DNA of 64,000 nt from Capsicum annuum (GCF_002878395.1 NC_061118.1:86823866-86887865), one strand, 5' to 3'. Shown: positions 12,405 through 24,322, numbered from the stretch's first letter. A program made the numbers and translations. Notes: generated from the letters alone by a model not told the origin.

Positions 12405-14535
12405 TCATACTGGATCAGCATGGGGACCTTCAGATTGGGCCTCACTCTCTTCAGTAGTGGTCTCATTAGTTGTCAGGACATCCTCAATAATAGTGGCACC
12501 AACTTTGGCTGCCGCACTCAAAGGTATATCTGGTGTTGGGGTTGTATCACTGCCCCTTAACATTTGTGGCTGCTCTCAGACTACTAGCTCCTACCACCAC
12601 TTCTTGGACCCTTATTTCTCCATCCTTTTCACTATTCTCACTAGCTCTTTTTTCTACTTTAATGTTTTTTTCTTTGGTGCTTCATCTCTTTCTTTTCTTG
12701 TTCTCTTTTTATTTCTTCCTTCTTCTTCCATTTTGACACCCCAAATATTTTCAACCTTTTATTGTGAATGGATCCCCATAATAACCGACATAGGGAAAAA
12801 TAGCCTCACGTATAGGTCAGTTATGAACTTTCACAACTCTGCTATCTCACCCTTAACTTCTACTAAATTAGAAGCTTGAACACCTTCATGCTGGCTATTT
12901 GATACTCAGCTTAAAACTATCCAACCTCATCAGTATCTTTATGCTTTGATCATTAAGTCTATTATTAACCTAGGGTTTTAGTCCTATTTCCATCAACTAT
13001 ACCTTTTTCTCTGCAGTGCTCAAACTTTTCGTTACATCATTCAGAAATGACTGCGAGACAATTATATAGCTAGCTGTAGATGGCCTGTATATGGATAAAA
13101 TTAGTTCTACAATTAGTGTTGGAGTGGGAATACAAGAGGTGCCAACTCCATCAGAGGGCTAGGACTTAGACTGCCCAGTATGAACAAGAGTATCATTGGT
13201 GAATCCAATAGTAGTTGTACTTGGGACCCTATTCTGTAGTATCTTACCTAGCATCGCTTCTCCTTGTTTTTCCTACCAAGAAATGGGATTTACTGCATCC
13301 CAAAACAACCCAAAGTCAGTGGTATTCTTTGGTTTAATATACTGGTATTCTGCCGCTCGATCATGTATTTTCCTAGATAAGAACTATTCAACATCAAAAT
13401 CATATCCGTCCATGAGTATAGAAACTAAAGATTCTTGGAGAGGACTGAGAACATCATCCCCAGTTGTAGGACGCAGTTTATGTTGAGCAAGAGTCCACCA
13501 CGACTTTTCCTTGAACTTTAAAGTGTTCTTGGTAATATGTTGTGAGTTCACTCCTGAACCACCAACTATTCCGCTAGTTTCTTCTCTATCCATAGAAATA
13601 ATATCATCCGTCCACTGGAAATGCAACATCTTATCTGTAGTGCCTATTTTTTTCCTTGTTATTTTTTGCATATCATCCATGTGGTAATCAACTTCAGCAG
13701 TATTAATCGATGGTTGAAAATCAAGTCCATCCAAGATTCTTGAAATATTCCTTAGGTAGATGATCACCCAAAAACCACTAATGGTCAATTAAGTAATTGG
13801 CTTACCACTCTTTCATAACTTGCCATGTGGGTATTGACTTTTTAGTTCCACTTTGTAAGCCACATAGAAATCCCGCACTAATATCGGGCTAAATTTTTTG
13901 GGGACTGTGGTCATCCATTATAAATGGTATTATTGAAACCAAGCCTCAAACTCAAGCATTTCAGACATTCTTTCTATGGTCAAGCTGAGTTCAAGATAAA
14001 TTCCCATCTTAATGTTACCCGTGGCTATGTTTTACTACCAACCTCTCATTGTATGTTTGCTATATCTCAGGGTACCCTCACCATTCAATGATGGGCACCA
14101 AAGCGGCTTCAATGGATAATGTAATTTTAGGTTGTTGTTGTGGTGGTTAGATGTTAATGGGAGTAACATGCTCCTCACTCCCATTCTCAGCTTCTACATC
14201 AAGGGAACTAGATTCTTCCTCACATGCATCATCATTTTTTCTTCATTATCATCATCATCATTATTGTTGTCATCAGAAGATGATAGTGAATGCGGTGGGG
14301 AAGTGCTGGGATGTTTCATTCTTGTTTCATTCCTGGGAGGTGTGGTCTCTTCTGTAGCTGTTTTGTTTCCTCGGGGTAGTTATTTTTGAGGCTTAACATT
14401 CCCTATTATTGGGTATTCTTCAAGGTCACTGCTTGACTTATCGGTGTCCTTGTTTCTCAACTGATAATCATACTTTGGGGAAGGTTTCTTCTTTGTGTTC
14501 TTCTTTTGATATGATGAATCACCCTTTGGATCCAT
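12405..14535 (-). pseudogene. TE4 accessory ORF in the env position (plant transposon-protein-like)
   Basis: The start is a minus-strand ATG at 14535 (MDPKGDSSYQKKNTKKK) and the end a TGA at 12405. About 710 codons are broken by a few stops and shifts. In order I see a basic N-terminus, an acidic run near 14250 (DDNNNDDDDNEE), and a globular segment at 13150-13788. That segment has KSWWTLAQHKLRPT, GDDVLSP, LMDGYDFDVE and IHDRAAEYQ. Then come a helical KGEIAELWKFITDLY segment near 12800-12870, a basic cluster near 12665-12735 (NKKRTRKERDEAPKKK) that could be a nuclear signal, and a Ser/Thr/Glu-rich tail. The globular part resembles, from memory, proteins annotated as 'putative plant transposon protein'. 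No signal peptide or membrane segment is visible, so it is not an obvious envelope protein. Function unknown. Confidence 0.65.
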
Positions 14536-15873
14536 GAATACCTATTTCCATAAGACCTATTAGTGAATTTTAAGAGGAGGAAAGACAAACAAGATAGTTT
14601 GGTGTCAGTGTGTATGTACTGACTCTATACGACTAAGGGGTCTGAGTTATAACCACTAGGTAGACTCATTTGAATGAGTCATAATATAGATAGAGTCCAG
14701 GTTAGTAGTTGTTGGTTAGATTACAAGTCCTCCTAACAAGTCATAATGTTAGACCACGACTCTTTACCAACACTCGTAAGCTGACCAAAAATATTTCATA
14801 TACTATATAAACTTCCCCAGTCATTATGACTCCTGACTCTGAGTTATAGGTATTGATTATGACTCATTTGGCTGTGTCATAGTAAGACCAGAATCCACAC
14901 TTTTCTAATCCTCCATGTTATCAGTGGTTACGAGTCTCGTAACAACTTGTTAGGTGTCTTTATGAGTCATTAGGAATCCCGTATCTACTGTAACATGGGG
15001 GTTTAGACTGAGTTGGTCCCAATATCAATTCCTTTCTCATCACATAACATTAAAAACTCAACTCAATACTCCCTACATTCATCCCTAAGAACAATTCTAA
15101 AGCACAAAGTTTATTTTCACTCCTATTACCATAATAAGTGGCACAGTTTTAAAGAAAAAGGTTTGATTACCTATGGATATACATATTTGAGTAAAGAAAT
15201 CCAAGGACCTTGTACCATTATTTGGAATTAACTTAATAAATAGAGCTTTTAAGCATGAGCACATACTTATTTGCTTGAGGTTTGGATTTCTTGACTTAAA
15301 AAACTTTAGACCCTATTCTTGATAAAAGATTCAACTTTTGGAAGGAATGGACTCTGTTGATTTTGTGTTTTATAGTGAATGTGGAGTGTTTTGGAGTTTT
15401 GATAGACAAAAACAATGGAGGGAGCCTGTAATTGAAATATCGGGTGCCAAGTTTGGTTGCCTCATTTATTTTAAATCCTGATTAGGATCGGGTCAACCCA
15501 CAATGCCTCATCTGTTAGGCTTGGTTACGAATCATGATTACAACTCGTAATTGTTGCTTATGAGTTTCAAACCCTATCCTTAAAGACTGGAACTTTACCT
15601 GGGTCTCCAATCTTTATGACTCAATGTGACGAGTCATAGTCACTGACTACGACTTATTTTGAGAGTTGTAATGACTTTAGAGACCAATTACCTAAAAGTT
15701 ATCCAAGTTCCTGGTCCTTACAAATCCTACTCATGAGTCGTGGATGTTTTGTTATAACTCATAAAAAGCCTCGTGTGGCTTGATATCCGCAATAGATTTT
15801 GTTGATTCCTGCACTATCCAATCCTGTAAACTAAACACACATGTCACCCTATAATTTAATAAGTACAAAACAT
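14536..15873 (-). other. TE4 intergenic leader rich in TGACTCAT/TACGACTCGTA words
   Basis: This lies between the end of pol and the extra ORF. No long frame is supported. It contains many near-palindromic words of the type ATGAGTCATA, TACGACT and ACGAGTCAT (for example around 14630-14700, 14825-14960, 15530-15670 and 15720-15770). The same words cluster in the TE4 LTRs. It could carry a second promoter or splice signals for the downstream ORF, but that is inference. Confidence 0.5.
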
Positions 15874-16035
15874 GGGTTATCTCCTATTCAACGCTTGATT
15901 TAACATCACAATACGATGTGGATAGGTTTGATACTTAGACTTCATAAACTATCCTCATGGTTTGCCTCCTATGCAGCGCCTGATTTAACATCGCAACATG
16001 ACACAGTTTCCTTGGTTACTTAGACTTACTAAGTC
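15874..16035 (-). repeat. TE4 post-pol tandem duplication, two units of about 85 bp
   Basis: Two copies start at about 15874 and 15959. Both contain 'gatttaacatc' (15897 and 15982, spacing 85) preceded by 'tctcctat.caacgc'/'cctcctatgcagcgcc' and followed by 'acttagactt'. On the element strand each reads GATGTTAAATCA then AGGAG. A related sequence follows pol in TE8 near 50130-50155 (AGGCACTTGGTGGGAGGCAA). Confidence 0.75.
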
Positions 16036-19000
16036 TCAAATTCTAAATTACCTTAATGTCTTCGTTGTTACCCATATAGTTCTTTACCCTTTGCCCATTT
16101 ACTTTGAACGGGGCTTCACCATCATGATTAAATTCTAAAGTAGTTTATGGAATACTCTCACCATAATAAATGGGCCATATCATCTAGAGTTCTACTTGAT
16201 GGGAAATATGTGAATTCTCGAATTATATTACAATACCTGGTCACTTGGCTCAAGTACTCTTTTCTCAAATTTTTAATCATAATGCATCTTCATCTTCTTC
16301 TTGTATGGTGCAAAACTCTCATAAGCCTGAAGTTGGAACACATCCAACTCATTCACTTTATTCATTCTCGCCTTTGCTGCCTTATGCCAATCAAAATTTA
16401 GCTTCTTCAATGCCCACAGTTCTTTGTGCTCAAGTTAAACAGAAAAGTGACTGCCTTACCATACACCAACTAATAAAGAGAAGAACCTATAGGGGTCTTG
16501 AAAGCTATTTTGTAGGCCCATAATGCATCATCTAGCTTTCTTGTCCAATTAGTCCGATTGGTATTAACAATCATCGCCAAAATGGACTTCATCTCTCTAT
16601 TTCACCCTACTTCTCAAGTAAACTTTTGAACAGGCGATTGCAAAAGCATGACCCATTGTCACTAATGATTGGATGTGGCTTGCTAAATCTAGAAAAGATA
16701 TATTTCTTTATAAAGAAGGTGACACTTCTTCCTTTATTATTGCGGAGTGCCATTGCTTCCACCTATTTAGACAAATAGTACACCACCACCAGAATATACT
16801 TCATACCAAAACATCTCACAAATGGACCTATGAAGTCAATCCCCCATTCGTCAAACAACTCTAACTCCAGGATGGGTGTTATAGAGAGTTCATGGCATCT
16901 AGAGATATTTCCTTGACATTGGTCACATTCTAAAGAAATGTCATGAGCATCCTTTTATATTATAGACTAGTAGTACCCACATTGCAAGATCTTGTAGGTT
17001 GTGTGGGTTTCTCTATGGTGACCCCTTACAGGTGATGCTTGAAAAGCCTCAAGATTTCTCATCATCTTCACTATAGGAATGCATCTATGAATAACCTCAT
17101 CCACACAGATTCTGAAAAGATACGATTCTTTCTAGAAAAACTTCCTTACCTCATGCATAAATCTCGTTCTTTGTTTGAAGAAAAGATCTTCTGGAATGAG
17201 ATCACCAGCTAGGTAATTTTTGAAGTTAGCAAACTAGGGAATTAGGTCTTAGGATGCTACCAAAATCAGCTTGTTTAGAAAAGTATCATTGATTTCAAGT
17301 CTATTTCCTGCTTTATGCATTGCTTCATCCTCAAGTCCGAACAAATGATCAGCAACTTGATTTTCTGTACCTTTTTGATATTTAACCTCAAAATCAAACT
17401 CTTGTAGCAAGAGAACCTAACGGATAAATCTAGGATTTGTATCTTTCATTGACATCAAGTATCTCAAGGCTGCATGATCTATATGCACAACAACCTTAGT
17501 TCCAATAAGATAAGACCAAAATTTCTCAAAGGCAAAAACCATTTCTAATAGCTTTTGTTTAGTCATAGTATAATTCTTCTGAGCAAGGTTTAATGCCTTG
17601 CTGGCATAATATATAAAGAGAAATTTTTTTTCTCTCCTTTGGCCTAAGAAACAACCTAAGCCAACTGCGCTTGCATCACACATAATTTTGAATAGAAAGG
17701 ACCAGTCTGGAGACACAATGATGGACCAAACACCAGCCACTCCTTTAAGCACTCAAAAGATTTTAGACATGCCTCATCAAAGTAAAATTTCACCTCTTTC
17801 TCAAGAAGTTTGCATGAAGGATTTGCAATCTTTGAGAAATCCTTGATAAATAGCCTTTAGAACCTGTATATCTTGGAAAGTTTCAAATTCCCATATCTGA
17901 AATTGGCGGTGGAAACTTCTCAATCACTTAAATTTTAGCCTTGTCAACCTCTATGACTCTTTTTAAGAACTTGTGACCAAGCACAATTGTTTCTTTCACC
18001 ATAAAGGGGAACTTCTCTAAGTTAAGTACCAAGTTAGATTCCCTACATCCATGCAAAGCATTGGCCAAGTGAATCGAACATTCATCAAAAGAATCACCAA
18101 CTACAGAAAAGTCATCCATAAATACCTCAATGATGTCTTCTACCATGTGAGGGAAGATGGACATCATGCATCTCTGAAATGTTGCTGGAGCGTTGAACAA
18201 CCCAAATGACATGCTTTTTGAATGCAAATGTCCCATATAGGAAGATAAAGGTTGTCTTCTTCTAATTTTAGGAGCAATAGTGATCTGGTTGTACCCTGAA
18301 TAGCCCTACAAAAAACAATACCATCCCCTTCCTATAAGTTTATCCAACATCTGATCCATGAAAGACATTGGGAAGTGGTCCTTTTGGGTCCATGTGTTCA
18401 ACTATATGTAGTCCATGCATACTCTCCATTTTGTTACTAGTCTCATTGGTACTAGCTTATTATTCTTTTTTGGCACTACTATAATGTTGCCTTTTTTGGG
18501 GCACATAGAATATGACTGACCCACTTGATATTAGTAATGGGATAAATTACACCAGAGTCCAACCATTTTATGATCTCTTTCTTCACCACCTCTTTTATTG
18601 AAAGGTTCAATCATCGTTGGTACTCAATAGTTGGTATACAGTCCAGATTAAGTTGGATTTTGTAAGTCTAGATTCTAGGTAAAATACCCACAATATCCGT
18701 AATAGTCCAACGTATAGCTCGTATAATATTTTGCAATACAAAATATAACACCTCTACCTCAGTTTCCATCAAATCCACCGCAATAATTATTGGCAATATG
18801 TTATTGGCCCTCAGGAAAGCATAGTGTAAATGGGATGGGAGGGCCTTCAACTCTAATATTGGTGGTAGTTCAATTAATGGACAAATGGAAGGAGTGGTTC
18901 TATTCTTCATATCCAAATCAAGCTTCTTTGAAGCATAAGTATATGAACCTCTCCCATACAGATCACCAACCATATCATCATACTCCTTAATTATATCACT

Positions 19001-19700
19001 AAATATGGACCTCTCCCATACATAGCACAAACCATTTTATCGTACTTCTCAGTTCCATCACTATTGAAAATCATAATGACTGTTACTAATGCTTCAACAC
19101 CCAGCCTCTCTTCATTTAGAATAGTCATTGCATCAACTTTATCATTAATAGTGTCTATCACAGACAAGACTTTCATATCATTCGGTTGATGCATCGAGTG
19201 ATATACATTGAAGATTACTTGTTCATCATTGAGACTGATCCTCATCTTTACCAACTCCACATTAACCAACGCCCTACCTATAGCTAGGAACGGTCTACCC
19301 AAGATGATAGGAAATTGGAAGTCCACCTTATAATCAAGTATCATGAAATTGGCTGGGAAGATAAAACATGCTACCTTGACCAACACGTTATATAAAATAC
19401 CAACTAATTTTTTCATAGTTCAATTATCCATCAATAGTCTCATTGATGTTGGTTTAGGTGCTCTTAACCCTAGTTGCTTAAACACAACTAGTGGCATGAG
19501 ATTAATACTAGCTCATAAATCACATAAATCTTAAGCAAAGTTGAAAGACCTAATATGCATAAAATAATAAAGGCTCTAGTGTCCTGATTCTTTTCTACTA
19601 ATGGTCTTATGGCAACAGCATTACAGTGATGAACATTATCAGCAGGCTCATAGCTCACGATCTACTTTCTCATGACCAAATCTTTCATGAATTTCGCATA
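16036..19700 (-). pseudogene. TE4 pol remnant: protease, RT, RNase H, integrase
   Basis: The protease region at 18991-19416 reads PIILGRPFLAIGRALV, typical of Athila. The linker into RT at 18668-19030 contains ELPPILELKALPSHL and IRAIRWTITDI. RT at 17928-18236 has SFGLFNAPATFQRCM and the catalytic FMDDFSVVG with both aspartates intact. RNase H at 17417-17752 keeps MCDAS, the Glu of KQKLLEMV and the Asp of HIDHAALRY. Integrase (about 16400-17050) shows the zinc-finger end LECDQCQGNISR, the first catalytic Asp in LFDEWGIDFIGPF, the second in PHPIISDNGS, and [17 protein letters not shown]. Frames are interrupted, including by a 62-bp tandem duplication at 18942-19065. It would have copied and integrated the element. 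Confidence 0.85.
18942..19065 (-). repeat. 62-bp tandem duplication in the TE4 protease-RT linker
   Basis: Two adjacent units start at 18942 and 19004 and share 'tatg.acctctcccataca', 'accat..tatc.tact' and the closing 'atatcact/ccatcact'. Translated on the minus strand the units give KYDKMVCAMYGRGPY and EYDDMVGDLYGRGSY in two different frames. Because 62 is not a multiple of three, the duplication shifts the pol frame. Confidence 0.7.
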
Positions 19701-21351
19701 GCCTGGCATTTGCTCCAATGCCTCAACTAATGAAATGTTTATACATAACTCCTTTAACATAGACATAAGCTTTTGATATTTTGCTCTAGTATTATTTCTT
19801 ATTCAATCTCTTAGAATAAGGTGGTCTAGGTCATGGAATGGTTTCCAGAACAGGATCCTCGCCATTACCCTTACCTTATTCTTCCATACTACTATCCTTA
19901 ATACCTAATGATTTCTCTGATTCTACATCAGGAGCTTACTCAACAATAGCAAGATTAACATCATTCTTTGACTTATTCATAGTGCGCATGGGTGAATCCA
20001 TTGTGGTTTTATCACTCCTAGTAATAATGGCATGGCAATGACTATCATTCTTTGAGCTTTATACTATATATCTAAGAAGAGTGATAGGCTGCCTTTGCTT
20101 CAACATGGTCAACATTTGGCCAAACTACTACTCTAGTTGTTTCATCGCGGTAGCATGCGACTCAATTTTCTAATTCATCCCTAATAGATATGCCTTAATC
20201 TCTGTAAGACAACTCTTTTGACTTTCTTGGCCTTTTACTGATTTTGACAATATTTTACCCATTCTAGACTCAGTATCTCAGCTACTTTGTGGAATATATC
20301 TATCTCTCTTCTCTTTGTAGTCATTATTGCACCTCTAATAACCATCTTATTTCTTCTCCTATCTCGGTACCGATCACCATAATAGTTTCGACCTTGATTT
20401 CTTTGACCTTTGGCACAAAAACCCACCAATTTATAATCCAAATACTTTGCTTCCTCATTTGCATTAGACTCATAAGCTCTAGAAGTATATCTATGTACCC
20501 CCACCACCTTTTCAACCATCATTGCTGTAAATTGTTTTGAAATAAGCCTAATGTCAGTTCTGAGCCGTGGAAACTCTTGTGCTACTATGGCATCAATAGC
20601 TCTATAGTCACTAATAGCTCCAATAACATATGTATTGTCCCTTCTATCAGCCTCCCAAGTATGCCATCCCCATTTAGTGACAGAAAGCTCATCTAATAAC
20701 TCTTGGCCATCTCCTAACATAGATGCATAAGTGCACTTGCAGATATTGTGTTTACCATTGCCGAAGATCTGAAGGATATATAGAATTTTTCTAATAGGTT
20801 AGATCCTGGAATCCCATGATTGGGTACCATGATCAACTTCTTTTTGAATCAAAACTATGCTTCATACATAGACTATGTAGGTAAATGCCAAAAATTATAG
20901 ATCTCGTTTTTTAACAATAACATCTAGGCAGGAGGGAAAAATTAGTTAAAAAATTCTCTGGGAAACTCATGCCAAGTCAAGATTGAGGCTTTAGGAAGTT
21001 CTCCCAGCCATAATAATTCTTCACTTGTCAGTGATAAAGGGAACAACCGTAACCTTAATGCTTCCTAATCCACCCCAGGGATAGTATATGAAGTGCATAT
21101 CCCAGTAGATTTAATAGATGCATGTTTACATCATCTGTTGCTGCCCCTGATAATACACCCTATAGATTTAGCAACTGGATCACTGCCCTAGTAATATCAA
21201 ACATAACATCATGGGGTAAAGCAGGTAGTACAATGGCTCCAGTCTCATTAGGATCTACATAACCCATGTCTTCATCTTTATCATATGGTGGGAAATACTG
21301 ATAGGCTAGGACTACTCTAGCTCTACCACCATGTCCTCTATCACGATTCAA
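19701..21351 (-). pseudogene. TE4 gag remnant
   Basis: The segment at 21160-21351 starts MNRDRGHGGRARVVL and continues with DPNETGAIVLPALP, which fits the N-terminus of an Athila-type gag. The longest open part, 20235-20720 (161 codons), holds GDGQELLDELSVTKWGWH and a basic Arg-rich stretch (RNYYGDRYRDRRRN) that suits a nucleic-acid-binding tail. No CCHC knuckle is visible, which is usual for Athila gag. It would form the particle for reverse transcription. The border with pol is approximate and the frame is broken by stops. Confidence 0.7.
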
Positions 21352-21731
21352 ATTGACTGTGGTAGATGATCCTCTACTAGTCTTGGCAAAGCCAGATATT
21401 CCTATTGAGCCAATCGAGCCTCCTTAACTATTTTTCTCACTTTATTTGCCTCTACTAAAAGTTGCTTTTTTTGTCTATTAGCAATATTTTATTGATCAGC
21501 AGGCTGAGAAGGAGGAATATTTTGTAGATCTCGAACCCCAATAGAAACACCATCATGAACTTTCCCTAACATCCTTCATAGTATTTGTAAAATTCTTTTT
21601 GGTTCAGGATCAATAAGGAATAAGGGATTTTCTTGAATCCTAGTACTAGGCACACACCGGTGTTTGCCTAGTTAAAAATAGAAAATAAAAACTTGCAAAC
21701 TTCTTTGTCTTTAATTAATAATTCATACCGT

Positions 21732-21751
21732 GTTCCCCAGCAACAGATCCA
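21732..21751 (-). other. TE4 primer-binding site (degraded tRNA-Asp type)
   Basis: The minus strand reads TGGATCTGTTGCTGGGGAAC, which differs at four places from the TGGCGCCGTTGCCGGGGA site common in Athila/Tat elements. It sits five bases inside the LTR end at 21757 and fixes the element's orientation. Confidence 0.75.
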
Positions 21752-21756
21752 AAATT

Positions 21757-22808
21757 TGATGTCATCCAAAACTAACCTCTAAATAAGTATGATGTGGTCG
21801 ATGCCAACTATAGTAGCCCAACTAAGGTTTGGGTCGAACACATAGGGAATATGTCAAATAGTATTTTAAAGTTGACAAAATCCGCGAGCAGTGCAAAAAA
21901 GTAAAATGGGGAATTTGAAGTCAACAGTTATAGGTAGATGGACTTGAATACTTGAGTTTATAAATAATAGATAAAGCACACAAGGATTGTGTCCCCTTGA
22001 ATTCACAACTACATAAGATTCTCGTGTTCAATTCACCTAACCTCCTGCTCTGCATGCAAAGTTGACAAGCTATGTACTACTAACCGTCTTGTGAATGCAT
22101 TGATAGATTTCACCTTTTACCTTGGGAGTCTTTAGGTGTCGCTTTGCTGTCCTTTGTCTATAACCTTAGTACAACTGTAACATTTTGAGTCTTGAGTTGA
22201 TTAGACAATGGTTAGTAGCCTTGAATCACTGGTGTAACCTTCTTTTCCTAATCTAAACTCCCTTGTAAGGACGTTCTTGAATATGGACTATTACCATGCT
22301 TTTACAGTAACTTGGGTCCAATTAATACAAAGAAGATTGCAATACACACAACTATAGTTGAATAGATAACTCTCCCACTTTCCTTATGTAGCTTATCCAC
22401 CAGGGTTCCCACAACTCTAGTCAAGGAATTTAGCAGCTCATGTTCATGCAACAATCCATAATAATCAATGAAGAACGCATGTAATTAATTGCTTAATAAT
22501 GAAAGAGTAAAATCCAAAATCTCCAATCGAATACTAAACCAAAACTCTCAAGAACAAAATCTCAATGATCGAAGTATGCTAGAAGTATAAAATGTAATGT
22601 AAAAGTGTAGATTAATAATGGAATAACACTAAGGTGCATATAGTATCTCAAAATAATACTGAAATCCTAATAAAAATAAAATAGACAAAGTAAGTCGGCA
22701 ATCATTATGACTCATAAGGTCTTCTTATGAGTCGTATGCTGCTAGTCATAGGCATTCCAATGAAATTTATCTCCAGGGCTTCAAGGCTTTGTTATCATTA
22801 CTATTTCT
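21757..22808 (-). repeat. TE4 5' LTR (outer ~0.3 kb missing)
   Basis: It begins TGATGTCATCC and follows the 3' LTR copy at 9572 for about 1 kb, then stops at 22808 where TE5 begins. The counterpart of roughly 10575-10882 is absent. The retained end includes 'ttatgactcataagg' and 'ttatgagtcgtatg'. Without its first part this LTR lacks a complete promoter region. Confidence 0.8.
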
Positions 22809-23300
22809 TATAACACCCTAAATCTGATACCCAAAATATTACACGATGCTCATGACCCCAAAAAATCACAAGCTAAATTATAACTGATATCTGTCACTGA
22901 GAACTGAATAATATACTGTTATTATGCAGAATATAAGCTGTAAGGCCATAAGGTTCAAAACTAAACTAATACTAAATATAAAAAAATGTTTGTAATGGGG
23001 TATAACAATGCCCAAAACTAAAATAAATTTTCTGAAATATGTTGTAGTCTGAAAGCCTCTAAACTGTCTGAAATCTATGAAATTAATGGGACATGTCCCT
23101 AACTAACTCTGAACTACAAAAATAACAAAGTAATAAAATAACCAGGCTATCCTCAAATGATAAGGACTCACTGCTAGTCTAGCTGCTGAATATTTGATCT
23201 ACTAAGGATGCTCAGGAACTCGTGCTTCTAAACCTATAGTATAAAACACCATAGAAAAAATACATCAGTACGTTGAATGTACTAGTATGCTTCAATTCAT
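22809..23300 (-). repeat. TE5: inverted LTR fragment related to TE6
   Basis: Read on the minus strand it matches the last third of the TE6 LTR. Shared order: 'catact.agtacattcaa', 'tactataggtt', 'ccttatcattTgaggat', 'agttagttaggg.catgtccc' and a terminal GGGTGTTATA (expected ...TTACA). It is therefore an LTR end in the opposite orientation to TE6. The plus strand start TATAACACCC is a one-base variant of a TG start. The boundary with TE6 near 23300 is approximate. Confidence 0.65.
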
Positions 23301-24322
23301 ATCCGTTATTTTTATAATACTATGAATTGAGCATATCCGTTATCAATTCATATTTCGGTTTATACTTCAGTGTCATTCAGTTGGGAGTACTACTTAACAC
23401 TGAGTTAACTAAGAAATGATGGATCCCCCATCAATTAGGCATGAAATCATTAGTGGCACTCCCTAAGTTTCAAAACTATAGTGCCACCAAAGATTATAAA
23501 GGGTTCCTCATCAGTAGAGGCATGGCACCCTAGTTCTATTGAATATCACTTTAGTGGATCCGCACAAGCCAGTATTAGTACCCTTGGAAAGGTATTGATG
23601 CCCTTCAAACTAGGGTTATAGGTTAGAACCTGATTTTCTCAGATTGGGGTATGTCGATTATTGTAGTTTGCACAATTCTTAGTTCACTTTTTAGTTTATG
23701 TTCAGTTCAAGTTTCCTTGAGAAAGTGTTCTGTATTCACTCATTCAGTTTATCCAGCATATGTTAATACTTGGTCTTCCATTTAGATTACATGTTCATGC
23801 ATTCATGTTCAGTTTATTTGTACTATTTTGTTTCCTATCTCACATACTCAGTACATTCAAAGTTCTGATTGCATATTTCTTTGTTCTATATTATCTTATA
23901 ATATAGGTTCGAACGCTCAGTACCTAGACCTTTCTTAACACATCCACGTGCACTCAACTATAGTCTTAGTGATTCCTCATCATTATAGGACTAGTTATCA
24001 ATTGTTTATTTGTAGTACGTTATTTATTTCTGCCAGCCGGAGTTAGTTAGGGGTTTGTCCCATCAACTCCTTAGCAATAAATTCTCTTAGACTTATGTTT
24101 AGTTTTTCAGTATTATTTTGAGATAAAGATGCTTATTTATAGCCTGGGATGATGTCCCATACTTCATTATTTTTATTTCATCAGTTATTTTCATTTTAGC
24201 TACTGCCCAGTATGCTATTATCTTTCAAAATTTATTATGGTATGCTTGGCCGTGGGTTAGATTGGGGTCAGTTGTGACTCTAAGAATTGTGTTGTAACTT
24301 GAGGTAGTCATGGGTCATGAAA
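23301..24322 (+). repeat. TE6 5' LTR (truncated)
   Basis: It aligns by eye with 29765-30786. Landmarks are 'agtac.actta.cac', 'aagccagt.ttagtacccttgg.aaggtattga', 'gattggggtatgtc.attattg', 'ttagttaggggtttgtcccatcaactcctta' and the ending 'tgggtcatgaaaa' against 'tgggtcgtgaca'. The first ~610 bases of the complete copy are missing. Confidence 0.8.

Larger units (their letters stand above)
9572..22808 (-). mobile_element. TE4: Athila-like Ty3/gypsy element with an env-position ORF
   Basis: On the minus strand the order is 5' LTR (21757-22808, truncated), degraded tRNA-Asp-type primer site, gag, protease, RT, RNase H, integrase, a conserved untranslated repeat, a 2.1-kb extra ORF, a polypurine tract and the 3' LTR (9572-10882). 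Length is about 13.2 kb. The Athila/Tat side of Ty3 is indicated by protease-RT sequences such as PIILGRPFLAIGRAL and VFMDDFSVVGDSF and by the primer type. It inserted into the TE3 leader at 9571. The right end is cut by TE5, so the target duplication is lost. Confidence 0.85.

Noticed and set aside
12457..12879. 140-codon plus-strand open frame rich in Phe/Leu/Ser, looking like a membrane protein
   Set aside because: It is the antisense of the TE4 accessory ORF; the hydrophobic look comes from reading Lys/Glu codons backwards.
14234..14275. ATC/ATT trinucleotide run as a microsatellite
   Set aside because: It encodes the acidic Asp/Asn/Glu run of the TE4 accessory ORF on the minus strand, so it is coding low complexity.
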